A stretch of DNA of 64,000 nt from Xylanimonas cellulosilytica (GTDB taxonomy: Bacteria > Actinomycetota > Actinomycetes > Actinomycetales > Actinomycetaceae), in the NCBI GenBank assembly GCA_001072465.1, contig JVKM01000030.1, positions 1 to 64,000 on the forward strand, in the 5' to 3' direction. A program made the translations under genes and the position numbers. Under the pieces are notes generated by a model. It did not search any database. It was not told the origin of the DNA and worked only from the letters and a program-made list of their open reading frames with translations. Below, piece after piece: positions 16,131-24,779 of the stretch; the stretch's first letter is position 1, and each line of letters begins with the position of its first letter.

Positions 16131-17850
16131 CGATGCGCTGAACCCCGCAGGCAACGGCCTGGGCCCCGACGAGTGGTGGAAGGGCGCGGTCGTCTACCAG
16201 ATCTACCCGCGCTCCTTCAAAGACTCTAACGGCGACGGCTTCGGCGATCTCGAGGGCATCCGCTCCAAGCTCGACTACCTGAAGTCCCTGGGCGTGGACG
16301 TCCTGTGGCTCTCGCCGATTTACGCCTCTCCGCAGGCGGACAACGGCTACGACATCGCGGACTACTACGACATCGACCCGATGTTCGGCACGCTGTCGGA
16401 CTTTGATCGCCTGCTGGAGAGCGTCCACGAGAGGGGCATGCGCCTCGTCATGGACCTGGTCGTCAACCATTCCTCGGACGAGAACCCGTGGTTCGTCGAG
16501 TCGCGCGCCTCGCGGGAGAACCCGAAGCGCGACTGGTACATCTGGCGCGACCCCCGCCCCGGGTTCGTGGGCGGCGAGGCCGGGGCGGAGCCCACCAATT
16601 GGGGGTCCTTCTTCTCCGGCTCGGCCTGGGCCTGGGACGAGGCCACGGGCCAGTACTACCTGCACCTGTTCCACAGGAAGCAGCCCGACCTGAACTGGGA
16701 CAACCCCGACGTGCGATCCGCCGTCTACGAGATGATGAACTGGTGGCTCGACCGCGGCGTCGACGGCTTCCGCATGGACGTTATCAACCTGATCTCGAAG
16801 GACCCGGGCCTACCCGACGGCATCGTCTACCCCGGGCGCGCGTGGGGTGAGGGCTTCCCGCATTTCTCCGAAGGCCCGCACCTGCACGAATACCTTGCCG
16901 AGATGCGCCGCGAGGTCTTCGATGGCCGCGCGGGCACCATGACGGTCGGCGAGTGCCCCGGCGTGCGCCGCGACAACGTCCTGCTGTTCACGGACCCGGC
17001 CCGGCGTGAGCTCGACATGGTCTTCCAATTCGACCACGTCGACCTCGGCCTCGAAGCGGGGAAGTTTCACCCGCGCCCGCTGCGGCCCGGTGAGCTCGCC
17101 GACTGCCTGAGCGCCTGGCAGGAGGCCCAGGGTGAGGTCGGCTGGAACAGCCTCTACCTGGACAATCACGACCAACCGCGTGCCGTCAGCCGCTTCGGCG
17201 ACGAGGCGTGGCGCTACGAGTCGGCAACGGCCCTGGCTACCGCCCTGCACATGCTGCGTGGCACGCCCTACGTGTACCAGGGCGAGGAACTCGGCATGAC
17301 CAACAGCGTCTTCGGTGGCATCGACGACTACCGAGACGTTGAGGCGCTGCGCTACTACCGCGAGGCCGTGGAGTCGGGGGAGAGCCCCGAGTCGGTCCTG
17401 AAGGGGCTGGCCTTCACCGGCCGCGACAACGCGCGCACCCCCGTCCAGTGGGACGCGAGCGAAAATGCGGGCTTCACGGAGGGCACCCCGTGGATCGGCG
17501 TCACCCCGAACTATCGCGACATCAACGCGGCCTCCCAGGTCGGCGACCCGTCCTCCGTGTACGCCTACTACCGCGCGCTCGCGTACATCCGCCATGGCCT
17601 GCCCGTCATCGCGGCCGGCTCGTTTGAGCGCATCGAGACCCCCTCGCCCGCGATCTTCGCCTATAGGCGCACACTCGGCGAGGCCGTGGCAACCGTCCTC
17701 GTCAACCTTTCCTCCCAGCCCGCTTCCCTCGGCGAGGCCGTGCGCGGGGTGAGCGGGGACCTCCTCCTGGCCAACCGCGACCTGCCCGAGGAGGACCGGG
17801 GTATCCCGGAGAGCCTCGGAGAATGGGAGGCCCGAGTCTACATTCGCTAA
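16117..17850 (+). CDS. GH13 oligo-1,6-glucosidase / dextran glucosidase
   Basis: The enzyme removes glucose from the non-reducing end of isomaltooligosaccharides in the cytosol. The 577-residue protein begins with WWKGAVVYQIYPRSF and shows the GH13 regions DLVVNHSS, GFRMDVI (nucleophile D221), TVGECPGV (acid/base E279) and YLDNHDQPR (transition-state D352). The VNHSS and FRMDVI forms match the alpha-1,6-acting subfamily (DexB/MalL/oligo-1,6-glucosidase). It lacks a signal peptide. The ATG at 16117 lies inside the GH66 3' end; an earlier in-frame GTG at 16078 is less likely. A strong hairpin terminator follows. Confidence 0.9.
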   Translation: MFFCNDALNPAGNGLGPDEWWKGAVVYQIYPRSFKDSNGDGFGDLEGIRSKLDYLKSLGVDVLWLSPIYASPQADNGYDIADYYDIDPMFGTLSDFDRLLESVHERGMRLVMDLVVNHSSDENPWFVESRASRENPKRDWYIWRDPRPGFVGGEAGAEPTNWGSFFSGSAWAWDEATGQYYLHLFHRKQPDLNWDNPDVRSAVYEMMNWWLDRGVDGFRMDVINLISKDPGLPDGIVYPGRAWGEGFPHFSEGPHLHEYLAEMRREVFDGRAGTMTVGECPGVRRDNVLLFTDPARRELDMVFQFDHVDLGLEAGKFHPRPLRPGELADCLSAWQEAQGEVGWNSLYLDNHDQPRAVSRFGDEAWRYESATALATALHMLRGTPYVYQGEELGMTNSVFGGIDDYRDVEALRYYREAVESGESPESVLKGLAFTGRDNARTPVQWDASENAGFTEGTPWIGVTPNYRDINAASQVGDPSSVYAYYRALAYIRHGLPVIAAGSFERIETPSPAIFAYRRTLGEAVATVLVNLSSQPASLGEAVRGVSGDLLLANRDLPEEDRGIPESLGEWEARVYIR

Positions 17851-17865
17851 CTCCACATGACGATT

Positions 17866-17900
17866 CCCCCGGGGCCGGCACCGATGGCCCCGGGGGTCTT
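17866..17900 (+). terminator. Terminator after the GH13 gene
   Basis: CCCCCGGGGCC (17866-17876) pairs perfectly with GGCCCCGGGGG (17886-17896) around a 9-base loop, followed by TCTTCAT. The secreted GH66 gene beyond it therefore has its own expression or depends on readthrough. Confidence 0.75.
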
Positions 17901-18039
17901 CATAGGCTTCGTCACCGACGAAGGAGACGACGCCTCGACGCGCGCACGCAGCACGCGCGCTCGACGGAGGCCATTTGTGCTCCGTCCTCACCCGACCCAC
18001 GCGCGGGGTAGACAACGATGTCTTGAAAAGGAACACACC

Positions 18040-20595
18040 ATGAAATCGCGAGTATTACCCGCGAAAGTAGCGATCGTCGCGACGGCCGTGGCGACCGCTG
18101 TCGGAATCATCGGGATGGTGACTCCGACGCACGCCGAGGCGCAGATCACGCGCGTATGGACAGAAAACGCCCGATACCTGCCCAACCAGAGCGTCGACGT
18201 GACCGCCCAGGTCACCGGCGCATCACACGTCCGCTTCCGCCTCATGCACTTGGGCGAACAGGTCATGGCCTCGGACGACCTGCCTGTTGATGGATACGGG
18301 CGCGCATCCTGGGAGTTCAGCGCCCCCGACCGCGACTACACCGGCTACGTCATCGAAGCCGACTCGGACAACGGCGCGCAGGGCGAGACAGCGCTGGACG
18401 TGTCCTCCGACCCGTATCGCTACCTGCGCTTCGGGTTCCTGGACTCCTACCCCGAGGGCATGAGCGGGGCGGACCAGCAGAGGGTCGTCGACGACCTCGC
18501 CCAGAAGTACCACATCAACGCCCTGCAGTTCTACGACTGGATGTACCGCCACGAGGCACCGGTTCCCTACGACGGAAACGGCGTCGCCCCCACCTGGTCC
18601 TCGTGGGGCGGGGAGAAAATGTCGCGAGACACCATCACAGGACTCATCAACGCCGCCCAGTGGCGTTCCGTCGAGGCCTACCCGTACTCCATGAGCTACG
18701 CGGCGCTCAACGGCTACGAATCCTACGGGGTGAGCCCCGACTGGAGGCTAACCTACCGCTCGAGTGGCAGTCCCTGGTCCTTCGAAATGCTGGCGAACCG
18801 TCCGGACTCCACCCTGTGGATCATGGACCCATCCAACCCTGCGTGGCGCTCGCACATCGTCTCCCAGTACGTCCACCAGAGCGAGGACATTGGGTTCGAC
18901 GGGACCCACCTCGACCAGCTCGGCGACTGGGGCCACAGCGAGGATCACCAGGGAGGCATGGCGACAACCGGAGGCGTTCCGGTCGATCTGCCCAAAGCCT
19001 TCGGCACGCTCATCGATCAGACCATGGACGCCACCGGGAAACCCGTCGGAATGAACGCGGTGGACGGCTTCGGCATGGACCACATGGCCGCTGGATCTGC
19101 GACCTACGAGTACACGGAAATGTGGGACTCCCACGAACGCTATGAGGAAGTGCAAAACTATCTCCAGCAACAGCGCATCCTGTCGGGTAACAAGCCCGCC
19201 GTCGTCGCCGGATACGTCAACAACAAGTGGAACAACGGCCCCGGGTTCGAGGCTGAAGCATCGACCGTGTCGCGCATGGGCGTGCAGGTGGCCATCGATC
19301 ACCGCGATTACTCAGGTGCGGGATTCATCGACCACTTCGGTGAGCGTGGAGACTCCGTGACCTTCCGCGTCCACGTGGACGCCTCGCGCAACTACGGCCT
19401 CGTCCCTCGGTGGTCCAACGCCACGGGAGACATGGCGGCGCGAACCTTCTCCGTCGACGGGCGTGTCGTCTCGCGCAACGTCCTTCTTGGCCTCACGCCG
19501 GACTGGGACCACTGGAACATCGAGGGAGGCACCTGGGCCTATCTCAGTCAGGGCGACCACACCGTGACGATCAGCGTTGACGAGGGAGACTACGGGTACA
19601 TCAACCTCGACGAGCTGCACATCAACTCCTTCTCCACCCCCTCCGTCCAGCTCTTCGACGCGGCGCTCGCGGCCAACGGCGCGAGCCACATTGAGATGGG
19701 GCAGGGCGACCGCATGATTGCCGCCGCCTACTTCCCGGACCGCACCAAGTGGATGGACGAGGAACTGACGCAGTGGATCACCCGCTACTACGACGTCACT
19801 ACCGGCTACGAGGAACTGTTCTACGGGCCGACCCTGCGTCCCCTCGACGACTCGATCGTGGAGATCCCCGGATACAACGTGTCGCGCAACGGCCTGAAAA
19901 ACACGATCTACGCCCGTGTCATGCGCTCGGGCGGAATGGACGTCATCCACCTGATCAACCTGCTCAACAACGATGAATTCTGGCGCGATCCCGGCAATTC
20001 GGTGACGGACACGGGTTCCTTCACCGTGCGCTACCACTACGGTGACTCGCCCACGCCGGGCACCGTCTACAAGGTCACCCCAGACACTGAGCGTGGGACG
20101 CGAGCCGTCGCCCTGCCCTCAAGGCTCGGCACCGACGAGACGGGCAACTACGTCGATATCGACGTCGACAACCTCCACGCCTGGGACGTCCTCTTCATGG
20201 GACAGAACACGGCCGGCAACGGCAACGTTGTGAACCAGGGGCAAAAGTGCATGGACGTTCGAGAAGGAGCATCCGCCAACGGGACGCCCATCCAGCTCTA
20301 CGACTGTGCCTCGGTTCCCGCCCAGCGCGTCACCTACGACGGCAACACACTCTCCGTCATGGGCAAGTGCGTCGACCTCGAATACCAGGGCACCGAGAAC
20401 GGGACCTACACCCACCTCTGGGACTGCAACGGCGCGCCCTCCCAAACCTGGTACTACACGCCGCGCAACCAGTACTACAACCCGCATTCAGGCAAGTGCC
20501 TGACGTTGGACGGAGACCACTACACGAACGGCAACCGCCTGACGGTCTGGGACTGCCACGGTGGTGCGACCCAGAAGTGGAGCAAGCCGCAGTAG
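18040..20595 (+). CDS. Secreted GH66 dextranase / cycloisomaltooligosaccharide glucanotransferase with CBM35 and ricin-type lectin
   Basis: This 851-residue exoenzyme attacks extracellular alpha-1,6-glucan. A Sec signal peptide (cleavage near THAEA, residue 28) is followed by an N-terminal beta domain. The GH66 barrel has nucleophile motif THLDQLGDWG (D292) and acid/base motif YTEMWD (E360). A CBM35-like module is inserted at about residues 434-530 (HVDASRNYG to YGYINLDELHI). A C-terminal ricin-type/CBM13 lectin spans about 727-851 with repeated WDC and QxW-like motifs. An internal CBM35 is characteristic of cyclising GH66 enzymes rather than simple dextranases. AAAGGA precedes ATG 18040; the frame is open from 17857, but that part overlaps the terminator. 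No cell-wall anchor is seen. Confidence 0.88.
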   Translation: MKSRVLPAKVAIVATAVATAVGIIGMVTPTHAEAQITRVWTENARYLPNQSVDVTAQVTGASHVRFRLMHLGEQVMASDDLPVDGYGRASWEFSAPDRDYTGYVIEADSDNGAQGETALDVSSDPYRYLRFGFLDSYPEGMSGADQQRVVDDLAQKYHINALQFYDWMYRHEAPVPYDGNGVAPTWSSWGGEKMSRDTITGLINAAQWRSVEAYPYSMSYAALNGYESYGVSPDWRLTYRSSGSPWSFEMLANRPDSTLWIMDPSNPAWRSHIVSQYVHQSEDIGFDGTHLDQLGDWGHSEDHQGGMATTGGVPVDLPKAFGTLIDQTMDATGKPVGMNAVDGFGMDHMAAGSATYEYTEMWDSHERYEEVQNYLQQQRILSGNKPAVVAGYVNNKWNNGPGFEAEASTVSRMGVQVAIDHRDYSGAGFIDHFGERGDSVTFRVHVDASRNYGLVPRWSNATGDMAARTFSVDGRVVSRNVLLGLTPDWDHWNIEGGTWAYLSQGDHTVTISVDEGDYGYINLDELHINSFSTPSVQLFDAALAANGASHIEMGQGDRMIAAAYFPDRTKWMDEELTQWITRYYDVTTGYEELFYGPTLRPLDDSIVEIPGYNVSRNGLKNTIYARVMRSGGMDVIHLINLLNNDEFWRDPGNSVTDTGSFTVRYHYGDSPTPGTVYKVTPDTERGTRAVALPSRLGTDETGNYVDIDVDNLHAWDVLFMGQNTAGNGNVVNQGQKCMDVREGASANGTPIQLYDCASVPAQRVTYDGNTLSVMGKCVDLEYQGTENGTYTHLWDCNGAPSQTWYYTPRNQYYNPHSGKCLTLDGDHYTNGNRLTVWDCHGGATQKWSKPQ

Positions 20596-20599
20596 TGAC

Positions 20600-21580
20600 T
20601 CAGTAGTAGTAGGGGTAATCCTCCCAGCGGGGGGCGCGGTGCTCGAGGAAGGCGTCGCGCCCCTCCTGCGCCTCGGCCGTCATGTAGGCCATGCGCGTGG
20701 CCTCGCCCGCGAAGACCTGCTGGCCGGCCAGGCCGTCGTCGGCCAGGTTGAAGGCGAACTTGAGCATGCGGATGGCCTGCGGGGACTTCGTCGCGATGGT
20801 CGCGGCCCACTCCAGGGCGGTCTCCTCGAGCTCGGGGTGGGGGACGGCCCGGTTGATGACACCCCAGCGCTCGGCGGTCTCGGCGTCGTAGCGCTCGGCG
20901 AGGAAGAAGATCTCACGCGCCCGCTTATCCCCGGCCTGGCGGGCCAGGAGTGCCGATCCGTAGCCAGCGTCGAAGGATCCGACGTTCGCGTCCGTCTGCA
21001 TGAAAGCCGCGTGCTCGATGGAGGCGACCGACAGGTCCGCGACCACGTTGAGGGAGTGGCCGCCGCCGGCAGCCCATCCGGGGACGGCCGCGATGACGAC
21101 CTTCGGCATCGTGCGGATGAGGCGCTGGACCTCAAGGATGTGCAGGCGTCCGGCGCGCGCGGGGTCGATCTGCTCGCGGCGCTGGGCGGTGGCGGCCTCG
21201 GGGTCCGCGCCCTCGACCTCGTAACGGTAGCCGTCGCGGCCTCGAACCCTCTGGTCGCCGCCGGAGCAGAAGGAGTATCCTCCGTCGCGCGCCGAGGGGC
21301 CGTTGCCCGTCAGGATGACGGCCGCGACCGAGGAGGTCTGGCGCGCGTGGTCGAGCGCGCGGTACAGCTCGTCGACGGTGCCGGGGCGGAAGGCGTTGCG
21401 AATGTCGGGGCGATCAAAGGCGATGCGCACGACCGGCATGTCGGCGCCCTCGGGACGGCCGTCGGCCTCGGGGCCGCGCGAAATGCCGCGGTGGTAGGTG
21501 ATGTCAGCGAAGTCGAATCCCTCGACCTCGCGCCAGCGAGTCGGGTCGAAGGTGTCGGACACGAAGGGGAGAGCACTCAT
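20600..21580 (-). CDS. menB: 1,4-dihydroxy-2-naphthoyl-CoA synthase
   Basis: MenB closes the second ring of the naphthoquinone from o-succinylbenzoyl-CoA. The 326-residue crotonase-fold protein shows the oxyanion and substrate loops (CSGGDQRVRG and GWAAGGGHSLNVVADL) and the tail HRAPRWEDYPYYY. It is somewhat longer than the E. coli enzyme, as usual in actinobacteria. ATG 21580 is chosen because TAGAAT lies seven bases upstream; the frame is open 32 codons further into the promoter. It stands divergently from menC. Confidence 0.93.
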   Translation of the reverse strand: MSALPFVSDTFDPTRWREVEGFDFADITYHRGISRGPEADGRPEGADMPVVRIAFDRPDIRNAFRPGTVDELYRALDHARQTSSVAAVILTGNGPSARDGGYSFCSGGDQRVRGRDGYRYEVEGADPEAATAQRREQIDPARAGRLHILEVQRLIRTMPKVVIAAVPGWAAGGGHSLNVVADLSVASIEHAAFMQTDANVGSFDAGYGSALLARQAGDKRAREIFFLAERYDAETAERWGVINRAVPHPELEETALEWAATIATKSPQAIRMLKFAFNLADDGLAGQQVFAGEATRMAYMTAEAQEGRDAFLEHRAPRWEDYPYYY

Positions 21581-21593
21581 GTGTCGGATTCTA
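21581..21593 (-). promoter_or_regulatory. Leaderless -10 of menB
   Basis: TAGAAT (complement of 21588-21593) is followed by seven bases and the menB ATG. Confidence 0.55.
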
Positions 21594-21927
21594 ATCGACG
21601 AGGCAGTGGCAGGCGTCGGGGCGTGCGTGCTTGAGAGGGGTGGCGGCGTTGCCGACCAGCCTGGGACGAAGGACATGCGTGGGGCGATAGGATGCGCAAC
21701 CTAACCAATCGGAACAAAGGCTACTTTCTTGTAACCGTTTTATATGGCGTCTAGACACTTGAGGGTGTGTCCTGCCAGACGCGCTTACTTGCCACGTGTT
21801 CAACCGTTCCAAAGAGTCTGTCACTTTGGCGTGCTTACTGCGCAATTGGTTACAAGTTGATGTGTGTAGGATTTGTCGATAATGCGAGGTTGCGCGATAA
21901 TATTACCGATAAGTAAGGAGGGCTCTT
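21594..21927. promoter_or_regulatory. menB-menC divergent region with inverted repeat and menC promoter
   Basis: This relatively AT-rich gap holds CTTGTAACC (21728-21736) and GGTTACAAG (21848-21856), a perfect 9-bp inverted repeat 111 bases apart, possibly two half-sites for a looping regulator. For menC, TTGTCG (21873-21878) and GATAAT (21896-21901) are spaced 17 bases, and GGAGG (21917-21921) is a good ribosome site before GTG 21928. No gene is supported in the gap. Confidence 0.5.
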
Positions 21928-22986
21928 GTGAACGCAGCGCAGCAACCGACGCTCATGCGCATCCCAATGCGCACGCTCAGCCGTCAAACGCGTTACGCCC
22001 TCGAAGGCGTCGACGACATCCTTGTGTACAAGGTAGCGATGACGACGCGCTTCCGCGGCGTGACTCGCCGCGAGGGGCTCCTCCTGCACGGACACGCGGG
22101 TTGGGGAGAGGCTGCGCCCTTCTGGAACTATGACGATCTGGAGTCCTCGCGCTGGCTGGCCGCAGCCCTCGAATCTGCTCGCCGTTTCCCGCCGGTGCCT
22201 CGACGCAAGTTCGTGCCCGTCAACGTCACGATCCCCGTCATTTCGCCGGAGGAAGCATACGAGCGCGTGAAGGCCTCGGGCGGGTGTGCGACCGCGAAGA
22301 TCAAGGTTGCGGAGCCCGGCGTCAGCGTTGGGCGTGACTGTGCGCGCATCGCCGCCGTCGCCGACGCCCTGCGTGAGACCGTGGGCGGGCAGGCGATGAT
22401 CCGCCTCGACGCCAACGGCGCGTGGGAGGTCGATCAGGCTCGAGAGGCAATCCCGGCAATGGCTGCGGCCGCCGGCGTCGTTCCCATCGAATACGTCGAG
22501 CAGCCCTGCCTGACGGTGGATGAGCTGGCCCAGGTGCGCCGATCCGTGGACGTGCCGATCGCCGCCGATGAGTCGATTCGCCGCGCTGAGGACCCCCTGG
22601 AGGTGGCCCGCAAGGAGGCCGCCGACGTGGTCATCATCAAGGTGGCGCCTCTCGGAGGCGTGCGTGCCGCGCTACGAGTGGCCCGCAAGAGCGGGCTCGG
22701 AGTTGTGGTCTCCTCCGCGCTCGAGACGTCCGTCGGCCTGTCGGTCGGCGTCGCCGCAGCCGCAGCCGTGCCCGGTGTGCCTCGGGCGGCTGGCCTGGCC
22801 ACGGCCTCGTTGCTGGTGGGGGACGTGACCGAGCCTCTGATTCCCGACCGTGGTCGCCTCCCCGTGGGGCGCCTCGAGCCCGACCAGGAGCTCATTGATC
22901 GCACCCCGGTCGACGGAGATCTCGTGTCCCGCTGGGGCATGCGCCTGGAGGGAATGGCCGAGCACCTCAAGGTGGGTGGCCGGTAG
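21928..22986 (+). CDS. menC: o-Succinylbenzoate synthase
   Basis: MenC dehydrates SHCHC to o-succinylbenzoate. The 352-residue enolase-superfamily protein has the TAKIKV lysine pair, the metal-binding residues in RLDANGAW, YVEQP and ADES, and the opposite catalytic lysine in IIKVAPLGG. Start GTG 21928 has GGAGG six bases upstream. It is followed after nine bases by menD, whose own -10 overlaps the menC stop codon. Confidence 0.93.
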   Translation: MNAAQQPTLMRIPMRTLSRQTRYALEGVDDILVYKVAMTTRFRGVTRREGLLLHGHAGWGEAAPFWNYDDLESSRWLAAALESARRFPPVPRRKFVPVNVTIPVISPEEAYERVKASGGCATAKIKVAEPGVSVGRDCARIAAVADALRETVGGQAMIRLDANGAWEVDQAREAIPAMAAAAGVVPIEYVEQPCLTVDELAQVRRSVDVPIAADESIRRAEDPLEVARKEAADVVIIKVAPLGGVRAALRVARKSGLGVVVSSALETSVGLSVGVAAAAAVPGVPRAAGLATASLLVGDVTEPLIPDRGRLPVGRLEPDQELIDRTPVDGDLVSRWGMRLEGMAEHLKVGGR

Positions 22987-22995
22987 GCTGGGCCT
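22984..22995 (+). promoter_or_regulatory. Internal leaderless -10 of menD
   Basis: TAGGCT (22984-22989) overlaps the menC stop TAG and lies six bases before the menD ATG. No ribosome site is present in the nine-base gap, so leaderless transcription or coupled translation must serve menD. Confidence 0.4.
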
Positions 22996-24657
22996 ATGCC
23001 CTCCGTTGATACCGCCAGCGCTATCCTTGAGTCCCTGGATACCCTGGGCGTCACGCACGTCCTGTACTGCCCGGGTTCGCGCTCTGCGCCCTTCGCCTAC
23101 GCTCTCGAAGCGGGCTCTTTCGGCGGGGATGCGCGCGCCGTCCTGGATGAGCGTGGCGCCGGTTTCGCGGCCGTCGGCCTGGCGCGCACCGGAGCGCTGC
23201 CCGCCATCGTTGTCACCTCCGGCACCGCCGTCGCCGAGCTGGCCCCCGCTGTCCTCGAGGCCTCACACGCGCGCCTGCCCCTTCTGGTCCTGAGCGCCGA
23301 CCGCCCCGGCGAACTGCGCGGCGTTGGAGCGTCCCAGGCGACCGATCAGGCAGGCTTCTTCGGCACGCACGTGCGCGCGAGCATTGACCTGGAGCCGCAG
23401 GAGGCCTCGCCCTCCCTCGTTGGGCACCTGACGCGCGCGGTCGCGGCCGCCTGCGGGGCTCCGAGTGGAACGCCCGGCCCCGTGCAGGTCAACGTCGCCT
23501 TCCGCGATCCGCTGACCCCCGTTCGTCCCGCCTCCGCCTCGGGGAACGAGGCCGGGGCGTCGTTCGTCCCTCGCCCGGCGCAGGTGGTCGCTGCGTTCCC
23601 CGTGCCCGTACGCTGGGAGGGCGTGGTTGGTCCCGCCGCCGCCGGGCTGATTGTTGCTGGTGAGGGGGCCTCGCCTTTCGCCCGCGAGTGGTCGGAGGCC
23701 TCGGGCTTCCCGCTGCTCGCCGAACCGGCATCGGGCGCGTGGAGCGGCGGGGGAGTGACCCCCTTCGAGCAGACCCTCGTCGCTTCGTCGCTGGGGCGAG
23801 AGGTCGACGCGGTCGTCGTGACCGGGCGTCCGACGCTGTCCCGCCCGATCCAGGCCCTGCTCGCGCGCCCCGACGTGTGCGTTACCGTCGTCGATCCGCA
23901 TACCCCGTGGGTGGACGTCTCGGGCAACGCATCGGTCGTCGTCGACGACCTCAAGCCAGCACGCGAGCCGATCCGCGCCGCTCAGGCCGAGTGGGCGTCT
24001 CGCGTGCGCCAAGCCGCTTGCGATGCGGGCGAGCGTATCGAATCCCTGCTCGCCGCCGGTTCCGGGCGCACGATGCTCGACCTGGCGCGGGCCGTCGCAG
24101 CCTCGACGAGCGGGCCCCTCGTGCTGGGCGCCTCCAACCCCGTGCGCGCCTTCGACCTCGCTGTCCCCACGCTGGAAGGCCGCGTCGTCCACTCGAACCG
24201 TGGGCAGGCCGGTATCGACGGCACCATCGCGACCGCCGTCGGCATCTGCCTGGGCTCCGGATACGCGGGCGAGGCCTTGGCCCCTGCGCGCGAGCGCGTC
24301 ACCGCCGTCATGGGCGACCTCACGGCCTGCCACGACGCCTCCTCCCTCGCCCTGGCTGCGGCCGCTCGGGCGCACCTGGATATCGTCGTCGCGGACGACG
24401 GAGGCGGCGGCATCTTCGCCACCCTCGAACACGGGCGCGCCACCAGCCCCGAGGCCTACGACCGGTGGTTCGGCCTCGCTCAGTCGGTGGACTACGAGGC
24501 GCTCGCGGCCGCGTACGGCGTGGCCTTCGCGCGCGCCGACGAGCCTCAGGAACTGGAGTCGTTGCTCGCTCAACCCGCCAGCGGCCCGCGGTTGATTCAC
24601 GCGCCCATCGAGCGCGCCGCGCACCTGTACGCGGCTGTCCGCGACGTGCTCTCCTGA
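22996..24657 (+). CDS. menD: SEPHCHC synthase (menaquinone biosynthesis)
   Basis: MenD condenses isochorismate with 2-oxoglutarate using thiamine diphosphate and magnesium. The 553-residue protein has the N-terminal thiamine-pyrophosphate domain with YCPGSRSAPF, the LVLSADRP and ATDQAGFF segments typical of MenD, and the C-terminal cofactor motif beginning GDLTACHD and ending GGGGIFATLEH. The asparagine usual near the end of that motif is replaced in VADDGGGG, a mild deviation. It is cytosolic and lies downstream of menC. Confidence 0.93.
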   Translation: MPSVDTASAILESLDTLGVTHVLYCPGSRSAPFAYALEAGSFGGDARAVLDERGAGFAAVGLARTGALPAIVVTSGTAVAELAPAVLEASHARLPLLVLSADRPGELRGVGASQATDQAGFFGTHVRASIDLEPQEASPSLVGHLTRAVAAACGAPSGTPGPVQVNVAFRDPLTPVRPASASGNEAGASFVPRPAQVVAAFPVPVRWEGVVGPAAAGLIVAGEGASPFAREWSEASGFPLLAEPASGAWSGGGVTPFEQTLVASSLGREVDAVVVTGRPTLSRPIQALLARPDVCVTVVDPHTPWVDVSGNASVVVDDLKPAREPIRAAQAEWASRVRQAACDAGERIESLLAAGSGRTMLDLARAVAASTSGPLVLGASNPVRAFDLAVPTLEGRVVHSNRGQAGIDGTIATAVGICLGSGYAGEALAPARERVTAVMGDLTACHDASSLALAAAARAHLDIVVADDGGGGIFATLEHGRATSPEAYDRWFGLAQSVDYEALAAAYGVAFARADEPQELESLLAQPASGPRLIHAPIERAAHLYAAVRDVLS

Positions 24658-24779
24658 GGGGACGCGTGTTCGCTGTGAGGTTGAACGGTTTGCAGGAAAC
24701 TTCCAGGACGCTTTCAGTGGCCCTTTGAGGAAACGGCCCATACTGGTGGACAGATAACGAACTGACACCAGAGGAAACC

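Noticed and set aside
21591-21845. Small minus-strand frame between menB and menC
   Set aside because: No ribosome site, no family resemblance, and it covers the menB promoter.
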